From an uncultured Dokdonia sp. (GTDB lineage: Bacteria > Bacteroidota > Bacteroidia > Flavobacteriales > Flavobacteriaceae), in contig NZ_CANMDS010000002.1 of NCBI RefSeq assembly GCF_947496725.1, positions 558,001 to 622,000 of the forward strand: DNA of 64,000 nt, written 5' to 3'. Shown piece after piece: positions 43,417-51,317 of the stretch. A model generated the notes under the pieces. The model was not told the DNA's origin and searched no databases. It worked only from the letters and a program-made list of their open reading frames with translations. The stretch's first letter is position 1. Every line of letters begins with the position of its first letter. The translations under genes and the position numbers were made by a program.

Positions 43417-43432
43417 CGCTTTCGCGAAAGCG
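43417..43432. repeat. Palindrome copy 17 (full 16-mer), 5' UTR
   Basis: CGCTTTCGCGAAAGCG between the predicted promoter and the ATG of the DUF2452 gene. Confidence 0.95.
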
Positions 43433-43469
43433 TACTTATAACTCCGCTCACCAAGCACGATAATTTAAG

Positions 43470-43892
43470 ATGACAAAGAAAAAACCAGATCAGGTTGTAT
43501 ATAATGAAGAAAAAGGGAAGTATGATGCTGCCTTAACTCCATATGCTACAAACCTAGGTGCTCCAGCCATAGTAACAGATGATGTTACTACCTGGAAAAA
43601 CTCAAATATAAGTAAGGTTAACCATCAATTTAAGACAGAGTATCAAGAGCTTAAAGCGCAGTATGATAAAATGATGGAGCAGTTTGAGTATAATAACCTT
43701 ATATACTCTGCAAAGTTTTCTTTTGAGCCTATAGTAGGCGCCGTTTATCATTTATACAAGAGAGGAGGAGGTGAGCCTTTTTTATCACTCATCTCGCCAG
43801 AGGAATGTAACTGGGACTTTGTAGGCACTTTTGAGCTTAAAGCAGATAAAATTTGGAACCGCATAGACACACCTATAGATGAAGAAGAATAA
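43470..43892 (+). CDS. DUF2452 domain protein
   Basis: 140-residue cytosolic protein matching DUF2452: PDQVVYNEEKGKYDAALTPYATNLGAPAI, KVNHQFKTEYQELKAQYDKMMEQFEYN, FEPIVGAVYHLY, and FLSLISPEEC. Function unknown; common in Bacteroidetes. Its last 14 bp overlap the msrA start, which implies translational coupling and perhaps a related role in oxidative repair, but that is inference. Confidence 0.88.
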   Translation: MTKKKPDQVVYNEEKGKYDAALTPYATNLGAPAIVTDDVTTWKNSNISKVNHQFKTEYQELKAQYDKMMEQFEYNNLIYSAKFSFEPIVGAVYHLYKRGGGEPFLSLISPEECNWDFVGTFELKADKIWNRIDTPIDEEE

Positions 43893-44421
43893 CTTACAAC
43901 AAGCAACCGTAGGAGGTGGCTGTTTCTGGTGTACAGAGGCGGTAGTACAACGTCTCAAAGGAGTTACAAATGTAGTTTCTGGTTATGCTGGAGGGACCGT
44001 GCCCGGTCACCCTACATATAGAGAGATTTGCTCTGGTCTTACGGGTCACGCAGAGGTGATACAATTTGATTATGACCCTACTGTGATTACTTATGCAGAG
44101 ATTCTTACAGTCTTTATGACTACGCACGACCCTACTACTTTAAACAGGCAGGGGGCAGACCGAGGTACACAATATAGATCTGTAATTTTTTATCACAATG
44201 AAGAGCAAAAAGAACAAGCCGAGCAAGTGATAAAAGTTGTACAAGAGTATTATGAAGACCCTATAGTTACAGAGGTGTCTGAGTTACCTACGTTTTATGA
44301 GGCTACGCAAGAGCATCACGATTACTACAACGAAAACAGATTACAAGGCTACTGTAGAGTCGTGATTGATCCCAAAATTGCTAAACTTAAAAAGTACTAC
44401 GAGCATTTACTAGCCTCATAG
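43879..44421 (+). CDS. msrA: Peptide methionine sulfoxide reductase A
   Basis: 180 residues. Reduces the S-epimer of methionine sulfoxide in proteins. The catalytic motif GCFWC has the nucleophile Cys15; GYAGGTVPGHPTYREICSGLTGHAEVIQFDYDP and YNENRLQGYCRVVI are typical, the latter with a resolving Cys. No signal peptide, so cytosolic. It overlaps DUF2452 by 14 bp and follows the photolyase cassette by about 0.6 kb, a cluster of light and oxidative damage repair. Confidence 0.96.
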   Translation: MKKNNLQQATVGGGCFWCTEAVVQRLKGVTNVVSGYAGGTVPGHPTYREICSGLTGHAEVIQFDYDPTVITYAEILTVFMTTHDPTTLNRQGADRGTQYRSVIFYHNEEQKEQAEQVIKVVQEYYEDPIVTEVSELPTFYEATQEHHDYYNENRLQGYCRVVIDPKIAKLKKYYEHLLAS

Positions 44422-44454
44422 AATACTAGTTTTTTTAATATAAAGTGTTTTTTA

Positions 44455-44470
44455 CGCTTTCGCGAAAGCG
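44455..44470. repeat. Palindrome copy 18 (full 16-mer), convergent intergenic
   Basis: CGCTTTCGCGAAAGCG between the msrA stop and the M20 peptidase stop. Confidence 0.95.
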
Positions 44471-44473
44471 GAC

Positions 44474-45802
44474 TTATCTTCTCTCATTTATGAGTCTGTA
44501 AATTAATAGGGCGGTACGTTTAGTAAGCATCTCTATGGTGTTTATGTATACCGTTTCATTTGGCGTGTGTGCTCCTGTTCCCATTGTGCCTAAACCGTCA
44601 AGACAAGCCACATATTCTGCGACAAAAGAGGTGTCTGCAGCACCACGTTTTCCAGGGTCGTATGCAGCCACAGCTGGCCCTCCCATATCGAGGCTTACTT
44701 GACTTAATTTTTCTAAAAGCGCATAATTTTGAGGAGTAGGCTGCATTGCTGGATAACTATCTTCAAACTCAACTACAGCGCTTGTTTGCGGTAAATTATT
44801 TGCAACAATGGCTCTCATTTTATCACGAGCTTCTTCTTTTTGCTCTTCAGATATAAAGCGTAGGCCACCTTGTACGTATGCAGTTTGTGCTACTACATTT
44901 CCTTTGCCAAAGATGCTTCCCTTACTTTGTTTTGCTTCAAGATCCATTTTTGTGCCTCCCAGCATCATACCAGGATTAAAGGATAGTAACTCTGGACCTC
45001 TTACGTCGTTATAAAAACCGTTGAGAATACGTGCAAGTTCAAAATTTGCTCCCGCACCTACGCTTTCGCGAAAAATTCCACTTGAGTGTGCTCTCTTTCC
45101 TGTAACGGTTACATTCCAGTTTGAAGAACCTCTTCGGGCTACGGTTGCATTATCAAAACCTGTTGAAGTTTCAAAACCAAGGGCAATATCTGAGCTCTTT
45201 GCTGCGTCTATAAGATCCTTACGACTTATAGTGAGCGGTTTTCCTGTGCTTTCTTCATCTCCAGTAAAGGCTACTGTGATTTGTGCACTGTCTAGCATCC
45301 CTGCTTCTCTTAGAGCTTTGAGCGCATAAAGCACCACCACGTTACCACCTTTCATATCATTTGCTCCGGGACCTTTTGCTACGGTGTCGTTTATCATTTC
45401 AAATTTTTGAAACTCGCTGTCTTCTTCAAAAACGGTATCAAGATGACCTATAAGTAGTAGCCGTTTACCTTTTGTGCCCTCTGTGGAGGCAAAGAGGTGT
45501 CCTGCACGGTCCATTTCTGTGGGCATATCAATCCACTTTGTGTTAAAGCCTATGTCTGTAAATGCGCTAGAAAAGCGATTACCTACTTCTTTCACTCCTT
45601 TTACATTTAGAGTTCCGCTATTTATGTTTACCACCTCTTCTAGAAATGCGATACTCTCTGCCGAGTTTTTTTCTACTAGGCTAAGTATGCGTTGTTCCTC
45701 CTTTGAGAGATTTGTATTAGTCTGGGCTGTGAGGGTTAACGCTTTCGCGAAAGCAAAAAAAATAAAAACAGCCGTGTATATAATAGAATTGCGGTTACTC
45801 AT
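44474..45802 (-). CDS. Secreted M20 family metallopeptidase (CPG2-like)
   Basis: 442 residues: signal peptide 1-27, then an M20 exopeptidase resembling glutamate carboxypeptidase. Metal ligands are visible in LLIGHLDTV (His), GANDMKGG (Asp), GDEES (Glu-Glu catalytic pair) and GAHTPNE (His). The dimerisation domain lies in the middle. It would cleave small peptides or folyl-type substrates in the periplasm. Two palindrome copies fall in this gene: one encodes FAFAKAL inside the signal peptide, placing a Lys at the end of the hydrophobic core, and a half-decayed one encodes FRESV. Confidence 0.92.
   Translation of the reverse strand: MSNRNSIIYTAVFIFFAFAKALTLTAQTNTNLSKEEQRILSLVEKNSAESIAFLEEVVNINSGTLNVKGVKEVGNRFSSAFTDIGFNTKWIDMPTEMDRAGHLFASTEGTKGKRLLLIGHLDTVFEEDSEFQKFEMINDTVAKGPGANDMKGGNVVVLYALKALREAGMLDSAQITVAFTGDEESTGKPLTISRKDLIDAAKSSDIALGFETSTGFDNATVARRGSSNWNVTVTGKRAHSSGIFRESVGAGANFELARILNGFYNDVRGPELLSFNPGMMLGGTKMDLEAKQSKGSIFGKGNVVAQTAYVQGGLRFISEEQKEEARDKMRAIVANNLPQTSAVVEFEDSYPAMQPTPQNYALLEKLSQVSLDMGGPAVAAYDPGKRGAADTSFVAEYVACLDGLGTMGTGAHTPNETVYINTIEMLTKRTALLIYRLINERR
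45061..45073. repeat. Palindrome copy 19 (10-bp core, one arm decayed), inside the M20 gene
   Basis: CGCTTTCGCGAAA followed by AATT; the right arm is lost. Encodes FRES. Confidence 0.85.
45741..45754. repeat. Palindrome copy 20 (14 bp), inside the M20 signal peptide
   Basis: GCTTTCGCGAAAGC encodes FAFAKA within the signal peptide. Confidence 0.92.
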
Positions 45803-45899
45803 TGTTTACTATGGATTTATGGGTATGATGTACTTGTTATAAATGTAGCAATATGTCGCCAGTTATCCATCAATCTATAAAATTTAATAAATGAGGGTA

Positions 45900-46112
45900 G
45901 GAGTTTTTTTGAGTAGACTGTTTCATAACCAAAGCATTTAATCCTACTAAATGATAGTTGATACCAAGTGTTGGTATATTGTTTTTATTTAAAACTACCC
46001 GACTATGACTTCCCCGAATTCATAATCGGAAACAATAGTTCTCCTACTAGAAGTGTTGTAAATAGAAACATTTTTGAAGAATCCCAAGAAACTTTTGTAC
46101 TTGGGATTTTTT
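45900..46112 (+). ncRNA. Candidate structured RNA with terminator
   Basis: No ORF of note occupies 45803-46322, yet this part carries three hairpins in a row: ATACCAA/TTGGTAT (45961-45977), CCGA-TATGA/TCATA-TCGG (45999-46029, one mismatch) and AATCCCAAG/CTTGGGATT followed by TTTTTT (46080-46112). The last is a typical plus-strand terminator although no plus-strand gene precedes it. The 5' end is not determined; I see no convincing promoter. It does not resemble tmRNA, RNase P RNA or SRP RNA. Confidence 0.35.
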
Positions 46113-46130
46113 CATTTTGAATAGATACGC

Positions 46131-46140
46131 TTTCGCGAAA
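46131..46140. repeat. Palindrome copy 21 (10-bp core, one arm decayed), intergenic
   Basis: ACGCTTTCGCGAAATTC: the left arm is complete, the right arm is lost. It lies between the candidate ncRNA terminator and the tRNA-Asn promoter. Confidence 0.85.
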
Positions 46141-46269
46141 TTCATAATGTAATCACGTAAAAAGCTGTTTAAAAAGTAGTTGTAGATTTCTTTTGTGGGG
46201 GTAGGTTTTTCCTTAAGTTATGAAGGCAAAATAAATCACTAAAAAAAGTGGAAAAAATGTCAATTTTTT

Positions 46270-46299
46270 TTTGATGATTGTAAAAAAGCTTTATATTTG
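46270..46299 (+). promoter_or_regulatory. Promoter of tRNA-Asn
   Basis: TTTG (46270-46273), 18 nt, TATATTTG (46292-46299): a textbook Bacteroidetes sigma-A promoter. Start expected near 46306, 17 nt before the tRNA. Confidence 0.88.
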
Positions 46300-46322
46300 C
46301 ATCCGCTTACAAAAAGTAACAC

Positions 46323-46396
46323 TCCTCAATAGCTCAGTTGGTTAGAGCATCTGACTGTTAATCAGAGGGTCCTAAGTTCGAGTCTTAGTTGAGGAG
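46323..46396 (+). tRNA. tRNA-Asn (GTT)
   Basis: 74 nt. The acceptor stem TCCTCAA pairs with TTGAGGA, discriminator G. The anticodon stem TCTGA/TCAGA encloses loop CTGTTAA with anticodon GTT. D-loop AGCTCAGTTGGT and T-arm GTTCGAGTC are normal. CCA is not encoded. Confidence 0.98.
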
Positions 46397-46407
46397 CTAG
46401 TAAGTAA

Positions 46408-46435
46408 AAGCCACACAGTCCGTGTGGCTTTTTTT
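46408..46435 (+). terminator. Terminator of tRNA-Asn
   Basis: AAGCCACAC (46408-46416), loop AGTCC, GTGTGGCTT (46422-46430), then TTTTT. Confidence 0.93.
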
Positions 46436-46507
46436 ATGCTCAATAGTTTGTGCAGGGTTTTGGTTATAATAAGTTCTTTTGCACTTATCTTTTTTAGAAT
46501 GTGCTAT

Positions 46508-46591
46508 AAACAAAAAAAGCCTCTCCTACAGGAAAAGCTCTTCACCGGATTCAACTACAAATCCTACCACGTGTGACGTGGCCAACACAAC
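46508..46591 (-). ncRNA. Duplicated structured RNA element, copy A
   Basis: About 84 bp nearly identical to 49177-49262. On the minus strand it folds into CCACGT-CAC-ACGTGG, GGATT-TGTAGTTG-AATCC, and an AGCTTTTCC/GGAGAGGCT stem followed by TTTTTTTG, a terminator. Differences from copy B keep the pairing (GGATT here, GGGTT there, both pairing AATCC; GGAGAG here, GGAAAG there). Likely a small RNA; the family is not identified and no clear promoter is seen. It lies beside tRNA-Asn and divergent from the histidine kinase gene. Confidence 0.6.
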
Positions 46592-46672
46592 GATGTTAAA
46601 AGTACTAAAAAAATAGAAACTTCTATTTTATCTCTCTCAGCGTAAGAAATAAACTAGGTACAGAAATTATAA

Positions 46673-46680
46673 TATATTTG
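46673..46680 (+). promoter_or_regulatory. Putative -7 element overlapping the kinase start
   Basis: TATATTTG ends 4 bp before the ATG of the TPR histidine kinase gene, so transcription would begin at or just inside the start codon. Either the mRNA is nearly leaderless or the match is coincidental; no TTG is visible at -33. Confidence 0.3.
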
Positions 46681-46684
46681 GGAG

Positions 46685-48349
46685 ATGAAGAAATACGATC
46701 TAAGCTTCCCTATTTTTTTTCTTACCCTATTTTATCTTTTAATTTTTTCTTCTCACGCCCATAGCCAGACTAAGGAGGTTGATAGCACAACCTTCTACTA
46801 TAATTCTATTATGGGTGCTACTAGTAAAGAATCTATACAAAAGGGTGTGGTTTTCTTTGAAAACGAATTAAAATCTAATACTAAAAAAGAGGATCCACAT
46901 TATAGAGCACAGATTTTTGACCTTATTTCGCTAGGATACTTTAATATGGGTGAGTTTTTTAAAAGCGAAATCTCTGCTATAGAAAGTTATAGGGCTCTTG
47001 ACCTAGCATCACAAACTACAGATAGAGAGGATATCAAAATAAGATTAGGAAACCGTCTAGGTAGACTCTATAGAAGGCTAGGAGATGATGATAATGCACT
47101 AAAGTATTATAAAAATACACTCCCTTTTCTTTCAAAAAACAGAGATAGTTTAATCCTTTCAAATAATATAGCTTCAATCCATATGGATCGTGAAGATTAT
47201 CAAAAAGCAGTAGACGTGCTTGCTCCCTTTGTAATTGATTCAACTTCTATATTAGAAAAAAAATATCTGGCTACTATTTTTGATAATTACGGTTATAGTT
47301 TGTCACATTTACGTCCTCTTGAAGGGCTCTCTTTTATGAAGCGCGCAGAAGATATCAATAAGACGACCGGTTATATGCGAGGCCTATTTTCTGTTAAAAG
47401 GCATCTTTCTCAATATTATCGCAATAATGAAAATTTTCTTAAAGCAAGTAAGTATGCGCAAGAAGCTAATGAAATTGCAAACTCACTAGGAAGTACTACT
47501 TATCAAAAAGAAGCTTTAGGACTTCTCATTGAGGCAGGTATAACAACAGACGCCTTAGCCTATAAGCAACTGTCAGATAGTTTACAGAGTGTGCAAGAAC
47601 AAGTGGCAAATAAATATGTTGCTCAAAAATATGACTACAGTGTTTTTCAAAATGAAGCTCAGGAGAGTGAGTTAGTTGCTCAAAAGGAAAAAACTAAAAA
47701 TAGATTTTATCAGTTTTTAGTCATTTTCTTAATACTTCTTGCTGTTGCTGTATTTGTTATTTCCAGGCTGTTAAACAAGAAAAAAAGGATGGAGGAGATG
47801 TTTAAAACAGAGGCTCGTTTTTCTAAAAAAATACACGATGAGGTATCAAATGATATTTATAAAGTAATGGCACATATGCAGAGCAGTGAGGAGCTGGATC
47901 CTGGTCTTATGGATAACCTAGAAAGTATTTATAATAGAACACGAGATATTTCAAGAGAGACAAGTCCAATAGATATTAATAAAAATTTTCAGACTACATT
48001 AAGTGATCTTTTACTGGGGTATCAAAGTGACTCATTAAATATTGTTACTAGAAATAGTGATGGCGTGAGATGGACACAAATATCTAACGAGAAGAAGAAT
48101 GCTATTTATAGAGTTTTGCAAGAGCTTATAACAAATACAGTAAAACACGGTAGGGCAAGTTTGGTTCTTATTGAGTTTAATCAAGATCATAAAAAAATTG
48201 CAATCAGATATAAGGATAATGGCATAGGATCAGAACTATCTAATAAAAATGGATTGCAGAATGTGGAAAACCGTATAAAAGCCTTTAAGGGAACTATTAC
48301 ATTTGAAAGTGAAAAGAATAAAGGTTTTCAGGCAAATATCCAGATGTAA
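46685..48349 (+). CDS. TPR-containing sensor histidine kinase (NarL-partner type)
   Basis: 554 residues: signal peptide 1-28, TPR-like helical repeats about 35-310 in the periplasm, a membrane helix 341-360, then a HisKA_3-type kinase. His384 in FSKKIHDEVSNDIYKV is the phosphorylation site, Asn484 (LITNTVKH) the N-box, DNGIG 511-515 the G1 box and GLQNVENRI the G2 region. It probably signals to the LuxR-type regulator encoded next, with which it overlaps by one base (TAATG). The sensed signal is unknown. Confidence 0.93.
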   Translation: MKKYDLSFPIFFLTLFYLLIFSSHAHSQTKEVDSTTFYYNSIMGATSKESIQKGVVFFENELKSNTKKEDPHYRAQIFDLISLGYFNMGEFFKSEISAIESYRALDLASQTTDREDIKIRLGNRLGRLYRRLGDDDNALKYYKNTLPFLSKNRDSLILSNNIASIHMDREDYQKAVDVLAPFVIDSTSILEKKYLATIFDNYGYSLSHLRPLEGLSFMKRAEDINKTTGYMRGLFSVKRHLSQYYRNNENFLKASKYAQEANEIANSLGSTTYQKEALGLLIEAGITTDALAYKQLSDSLQSVQEQVANKYVAQKYDYSVFQNEAQESELVAQKEKTKNRFYQFLVIFLILLAVAVFVISRLLNKKKRMEEMFKTEARFSKKIHDEVSNDIYKVMAHMQSSEELDPGLMDNLESIYNRTRDISRETSPIDINKNFQTTLSDLLLGYQSDSLNIVTRNSDGVRWTQISNEKKNAIYRVLQELITNTVKHGRASLVLIEFNQDHKKIAIRYKDNGIGSELSNKNGLQNVENRIKAFKGTITFESEKNKGFQANIQM

Positions 48350-49014
48350 TGTTTAAAAAAGTTCTAATTGCAGATGACTTAGTCAGTATTAACGAAGGTG
48401 TGTCGCATACACTTAGTGGTTTAAATATAAATCGTGCAAAACAGGTCACATATTGTGATGAGGCGTATTTACAAATCAAGAAGGCAGACAGAGATAATTT
48501 ACCTTATGACTTATTAATAACCGACTTGTCTTTTACAGCAGATTATAGAAAGCAGCGATTTTCTTCTGGAGACGCCCTTGCAGAGGTTGTTAAAAAAGAA
48601 CACCCCGAGATCAAAGTAATAGTCTACTCTGTAGAAGACCGCTTTCAAAGAGTGCGTCAACTCTATAATGATGTCCATATAGATGCTTTTGTGTGTAAAG
48701 GCAGAGATGGCATTACAGAGCTTAAGGACGCAATTAAAACCGTTTTTGAGGGTAACCGTTATATCTCACCTAAAGTTGCAATGGCGTTATCTAATAATGC
48801 AAATCTAGAAATAAATGAGTACGACATTACACTTATGAGATTACTCTCATATGGCTACTCTCAAGAAGAAATAAGTAATGATCTTAAAGAAAAGAATGTA
48901 TCACCTTCTAGCGTAAGTGCTATTGAAAAGAAGCTAAATAAGTTGAAAATTCAATTTAGAGCAAATAATGCAATACACCTCGTAGCTCTGGTGAAGGATA
49001 TGGGGCTCATTTAA
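48349..49014 (+). CDS. Response regulator, NarL/LuxR-like
   Basis: 221 residues. The receiver domain has Asp9/Asp10, phospho-acceptor Asp59 (LLITDLSF) and Lys117 (CKGRDG). The C-terminal 65 residues form a helix-turn-helix (MRLLSYGYSQEEISNDLKEKNVSPSSVSAIEKKLNKLKIQFRANNAIHLVALVKDMGLI) of LuxR type, somewhat diverged. It pairs with the upstream TPR kinase. Two hairpins, the second a terminator with a UUCG loop, follow the stop. Confidence 0.93.
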   Translation: MFKKVLIADDLVSINEGVSHTLSGLNINRAKQVTYCDEAYLQIKKADRDNLPYDLLITDLSFTADYRKQRFSSGDALAEVVKKEHPEIKVIVYSVEDRFQRVRQLYNDVHIDAFVCKGRDGITELKDAIKTVFEGNRYISPKVAMALSNNANLEINEYDITLMRLLSYGYSQEEISNDLKEKNVSPSSVSAIEKKLNKLKIQFRANNAIHLVALVKDMGLI

Positions 49015-49077
49015 AAGAAAAAATGTTCTAATTGTGGATTCCCGTAAAGTATAGAAAGTACAATCTTATATACTTGT

Positions 49078-49110
49078 AATGCTTTAAGTTTTTGGGGGGC
49101 TTAAAGCATT
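49078..49110 (+). other. Perfect 11-bp hairpin with G-run loop
   Basis: AATGCTTTAAG (49078-49088) and CTTAAAGCATT (49100-49110) enclose the loop TTTTTGGGGGG. It lies in the 3' UTR of the response regulator, 10 bp before the terminator. Possible RNA processing or binding site. Confidence 0.6.
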
Positions 49111-49120
49111 TGTTTGTTAA

Positions 49121-49149
49121 AGAGCATCTTCGGGTGCTCTTTTTTTTTG
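49121..49149 (+). terminator. Terminator of the kinase/regulator operon
   Basis: AGAGCATC-TTCG-GGTGCTCT (49121-49140), a UUCG tetraloop hairpin, followed by TTTTTTTTT. Confidence 0.95.
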
Positions 49150-49176
49150 TGCTTTACTTTATCCAGAACTTACCGA

Positions 49177-49262
49177 AAACAAAAAAAGCCTTTCCAATCA
49201 GGAAAAGCTCTTCATCGGATTCAACTACAAACCCTTACCACGTGTGACGTGGCCAACACAAC
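49177..49262 (-). ncRNA. Duplicated structured RNA element, copy B
   Basis: Second copy of the element at 46508-46591, same strand and about 90% identical. Its terminator (AGCTTTTCC-TGATT-GGAAAGGCT then TTTTTTT) faces the terminator of the kinase/regulator operon. It starts 13 bp beyond the tRNA-Asp terminator, so it may arise from read-through of the tRNA transcript. Confidence 0.6.
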
Positions 49263-49265
49263 ACT

Positions 49266-49293
49266 GTAAAAAAAAAGCCCACAAATGTGGGCT
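49266..49293 (-). terminator. Terminator of tRNA-Asp
   Basis: Minus strand AGCCCACA-TT-TGTGGGCT (49293-49276) followed by an eight-base T-run. Confidence 0.93.
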
Positions 49294-49301
49294 TAATTAT
49301 G

Positions 49302-49375
49302 CGGTCTGGACGAGACTCGAACTCGCGACCCCCTGCGTGACAGGCAGATATTCTAACCAACTGAACTACCAGACC
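49302..49375 (-). tRNA. tRNA-Asp (GTC)
   Basis: 74 nt on the minus strand. The acceptor GGTCTGG pairs with CCAGACC, discriminator G. The anticodon stem TCTGC/GCAGG holds the loop CTGTCAC with anticodon GTC. T-arm GTTCGAGTC is normal and CCA is not encoded. Confidence 0.98.
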
Positions 49376-49529
49376 GTTCCCTTATGTTATAGACTTGGAG
49401 GTTGTCTTAATTCTTCAATATTTTACTTGCTACATTTCCTTTGTCAAGAACTAACAACTCATCGTTGCTCTGTTGCGGGTGCAAATATAGAACACCTTTT
49501 TAATTGCACCAAATAATTTTTTAAAATTT

Positions 49530-50471
49530 TTATAAAAATTTCTGACGCTCTACTAAAAACGTCGTGAGTATAGGGCTAAAGCCGTTTTCTATAATCGCAG
49601 GAATGTACTTAATTCTATATTGTGCACACTTGATTTGCAGTGTTTTAAAATAAGTTTCTACAGAGCTTTTGTAAATATCACGTATACTATCTGCATATAA
49701 ATTAATAGATGCTCCACTTTCTACATCAACAAACTTTTTTGGGCTATTGTCAAAATCAAAGTTATATTCCTTCTCTTTACTGTAGGTGTGAAACAAAATT
49801 ACTTCGTGCTTGTTGTATTTAAGATGCTGTAAGGCTTCAAAAAGTTGCTCTTGCTCCACGTCATCTTGTAGCATATCAGAAAAAAGAAAAACTAGAGACC
49901 TACGTTTTAACTTCTCTGCAATAAGATGAAGGTGTTTGTAAGTGTCTGTGCCTTTAGGTTGTTCCTTATGTGAGCGAGTAGTATTTATAATACCATTAAG
50001 TTGGTCTAGTAGCATATGGTGGTGCCTATCGCTACCTTTTTCTCCTGTATAAAAATCATAAGTATCACTATAGATACTCATTCCCACAGCATCACGCTGT
50101 TTCTTCATAAGATTCATAATAGCTGCGCTAGCCAGCGCAGAGAAGCTTATCTTGTTAAGCTCTGTTATGCTCGGCTCTTTTACAGCAGGATAGTGCATAG
50201 AACTACTATTATCTACAATAAGGTGACAGCGCAGGTTAGTTTCTTCTTCATATCGCTTTGTATAAAGCCTGTCTGTCTTTGCATAGAGTTTCCAGTCTAT
50301 GTGTTTTGTGCTCTCGCCGGGGTTGTAAATCTTATGCTCTGCAAACTCTGCCGAGAAGCCGTGAAAAGGACTCTTATGCATACCAGATATAAACCCCTCT
50401 ACCACCTGGCGCGCTAGTAGCTCTAAATTACCAAAGCCTGAGGTTTTATGAAGTTCTGATTTTATATCCAT
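49530..50471 (-). CDS. DUF58 domain protein (second paralog)
   Basis: 313-residue cytosolic DUF58 protein: LLARQVVEGFISGMHKSPFHGFSAEFAEHKIYNPGESTKHIDWKLYAKTDRLYTKRYEEETNLRCHLIVDNSSSM, then a VWA-like fold with the DxSxS metal site. It is more diverged from typical MoxR partners than the one in the Bat operon and has no adjacent moxR. Function unknown, perhaps regulation through protein contacts. It is downstream of clpP on the same strand, with a hairpin between them. Confidence 0.9.
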   Translation of the reverse strand: MDIKSELHKTSGFGNLELLARQVVEGFISGMHKSPFHGFSAEFAEHKIYNPGESTKHIDWKLYAKTDRLYTKRYEEETNLRCHLIVDNSSSMHYPAVKEPSITELNKISFSALASAAIMNLMKKQRDAVGMSIYSDTYDFYTGEKGSDRHHHMLLDQLNGIINTTRSHKEQPKGTDTYKHLHLIAEKLKRRSLVFLFSDMLQDDVEQEQLFEALQHLKYNKHEVILFHTYSKEKEYNFDFDNSPKKFVDVESGASINLYADSIRDIYKSSVETYFKTLQIKCAQYRIKYIPAIIENGFSPILTTFLVERQKFL

Positions 50472-50510
50472 CGTTATGCGAGTGTAGCGGTTAGAAATGC
50501 TCTTAAATGA

Positions 50511-50546
50511 ATCGGAACTTGCCCTAAAAGAAGAACAAGTTCCGAT
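50511..50546 (-). terminator. Hairpin after clpP
   Basis: A perfect 11-bp inverted repeat ATCGGAACTTG/CAAGTTCCGAT with a 14-nt loop, 21 bp beyond the clpP-like stop. The U-run is poor, so termination may be partial. Confidence 0.55.
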
Positions 50547-50566
50547 GTGTGATTAGAGTAGCGGGT

Positions 50567-51115
50567 TTATCCTTGGTAAACGCCGTCTACGATACCGTAG
50601 TCTACAGACTCATCTGCACCCATCCAGTGATCACGCTGGAAATCTTTCATTATTTTATCAAAAGTTTGCCCACAGTTATCTGCAAGAATCTGTGCGCTAA
50701 GCTCTTTTGTTTTTACAATTTCTTGTGCAGTAATTTCTATATCAGATGCTTGACCTCTAGCTCCTCCAGAAGGCTGGTGTATCATAACACGAGCGTGTGG
50801 CTGTATAAAGCGGCGACCTTTTTCTCCTACAGAGAGTAATAGTGACCCCATACTAGCAGCTAGACCTGTACAGATGGTAGAGACTGGGCTCTTAATCATC
50901 TTTATAGTGTCATACATTGCAAATCCAGAAGTTACATAACCACCAGGGCTATTTATAAATAACTGAATCTCATCGTGCCCTTGTGCGTCAAGATATAGTA
51001 ATCTATCTATAACGTGCTTTGCGCTCTTATCATCTACCATTCCCCAAAGGAATACCTTTCTATCATTGAGCAACTGGTTGTCAATAGCGTCTTGTACTTT
51101 TATTTTCTTTTCCAT
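50567..51115 (-). CDS. ClpP-like serine protease subunit
   Basis: 182 residues of the ClpP family. The catalytic triad is present: Ser88 (GLAASMGSLL), His113 (VMIHQPSGG) and Asp162 (RDHWMGADESVDYGIVD). It is shorter than the main bacterial ClpP and starts KIKVQDAIDNQLLNDRKVFLWGMVDDKSAKH, so it may be a second ClpP in this genome rather than the housekeeping one; clpX is not adjacent. Function would be degradation of unfolded proteins with a Clp ATPase. Confidence 0.88.
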   Translation of the reverse strand: MEKKIKVQDAIDNQLLNDRKVFLWGMVDDKSAKHVIDRLLYLDAQGHDEIQLFINSPGGYVTSGFAMYDTIKMIKSPVSTICTGLAASMGSLLLSVGEKGRRFIQPHARVMIHQPSGGARGQASDIEITAQEIVKTKELSAQILADNCGQTFDKIMKDFQRDHWMGADESVDYGIVDGVYQG

Positions 51116-51215
51116 AAATATCGCTGCTCTGGCAGCTATTAGTCATTTTCGCTTGCGCAAAAATCTATTGGTGTTAGACAATATAAATTTCATAAATAGT
51201 AAAGTGTGCATTTTA

Positions 51216-51231
51216 CGCTTTCGCGAAAGCG
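51216..51231. repeat. Palindrome copy 22 (full 16-mer), intergenic
   Basis: CGCTTTCGCGAAAGCG between thioredoxin and the clpP-like gene. Confidence 0.95.
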
Positions 51232-51317
51232 TACACCTTCTATCTAATGCTTTAAAAATACAAAAAGGCTCGGCACTGTGCCAAACCTTTCTGATAATCT
51301 TATTAAAATAGGGGAGA

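Noticed and set aside
45843-46322. tmRNA, RNase P RNA or SRP RNA in the long gap
   Set aside because: The characteristic conserved cores of these RNAs are absent.
49244-49516. Plus-strand 90-codon ORF
   Set aside because: It spans tRNA-Asp in antisense and has no protein features.
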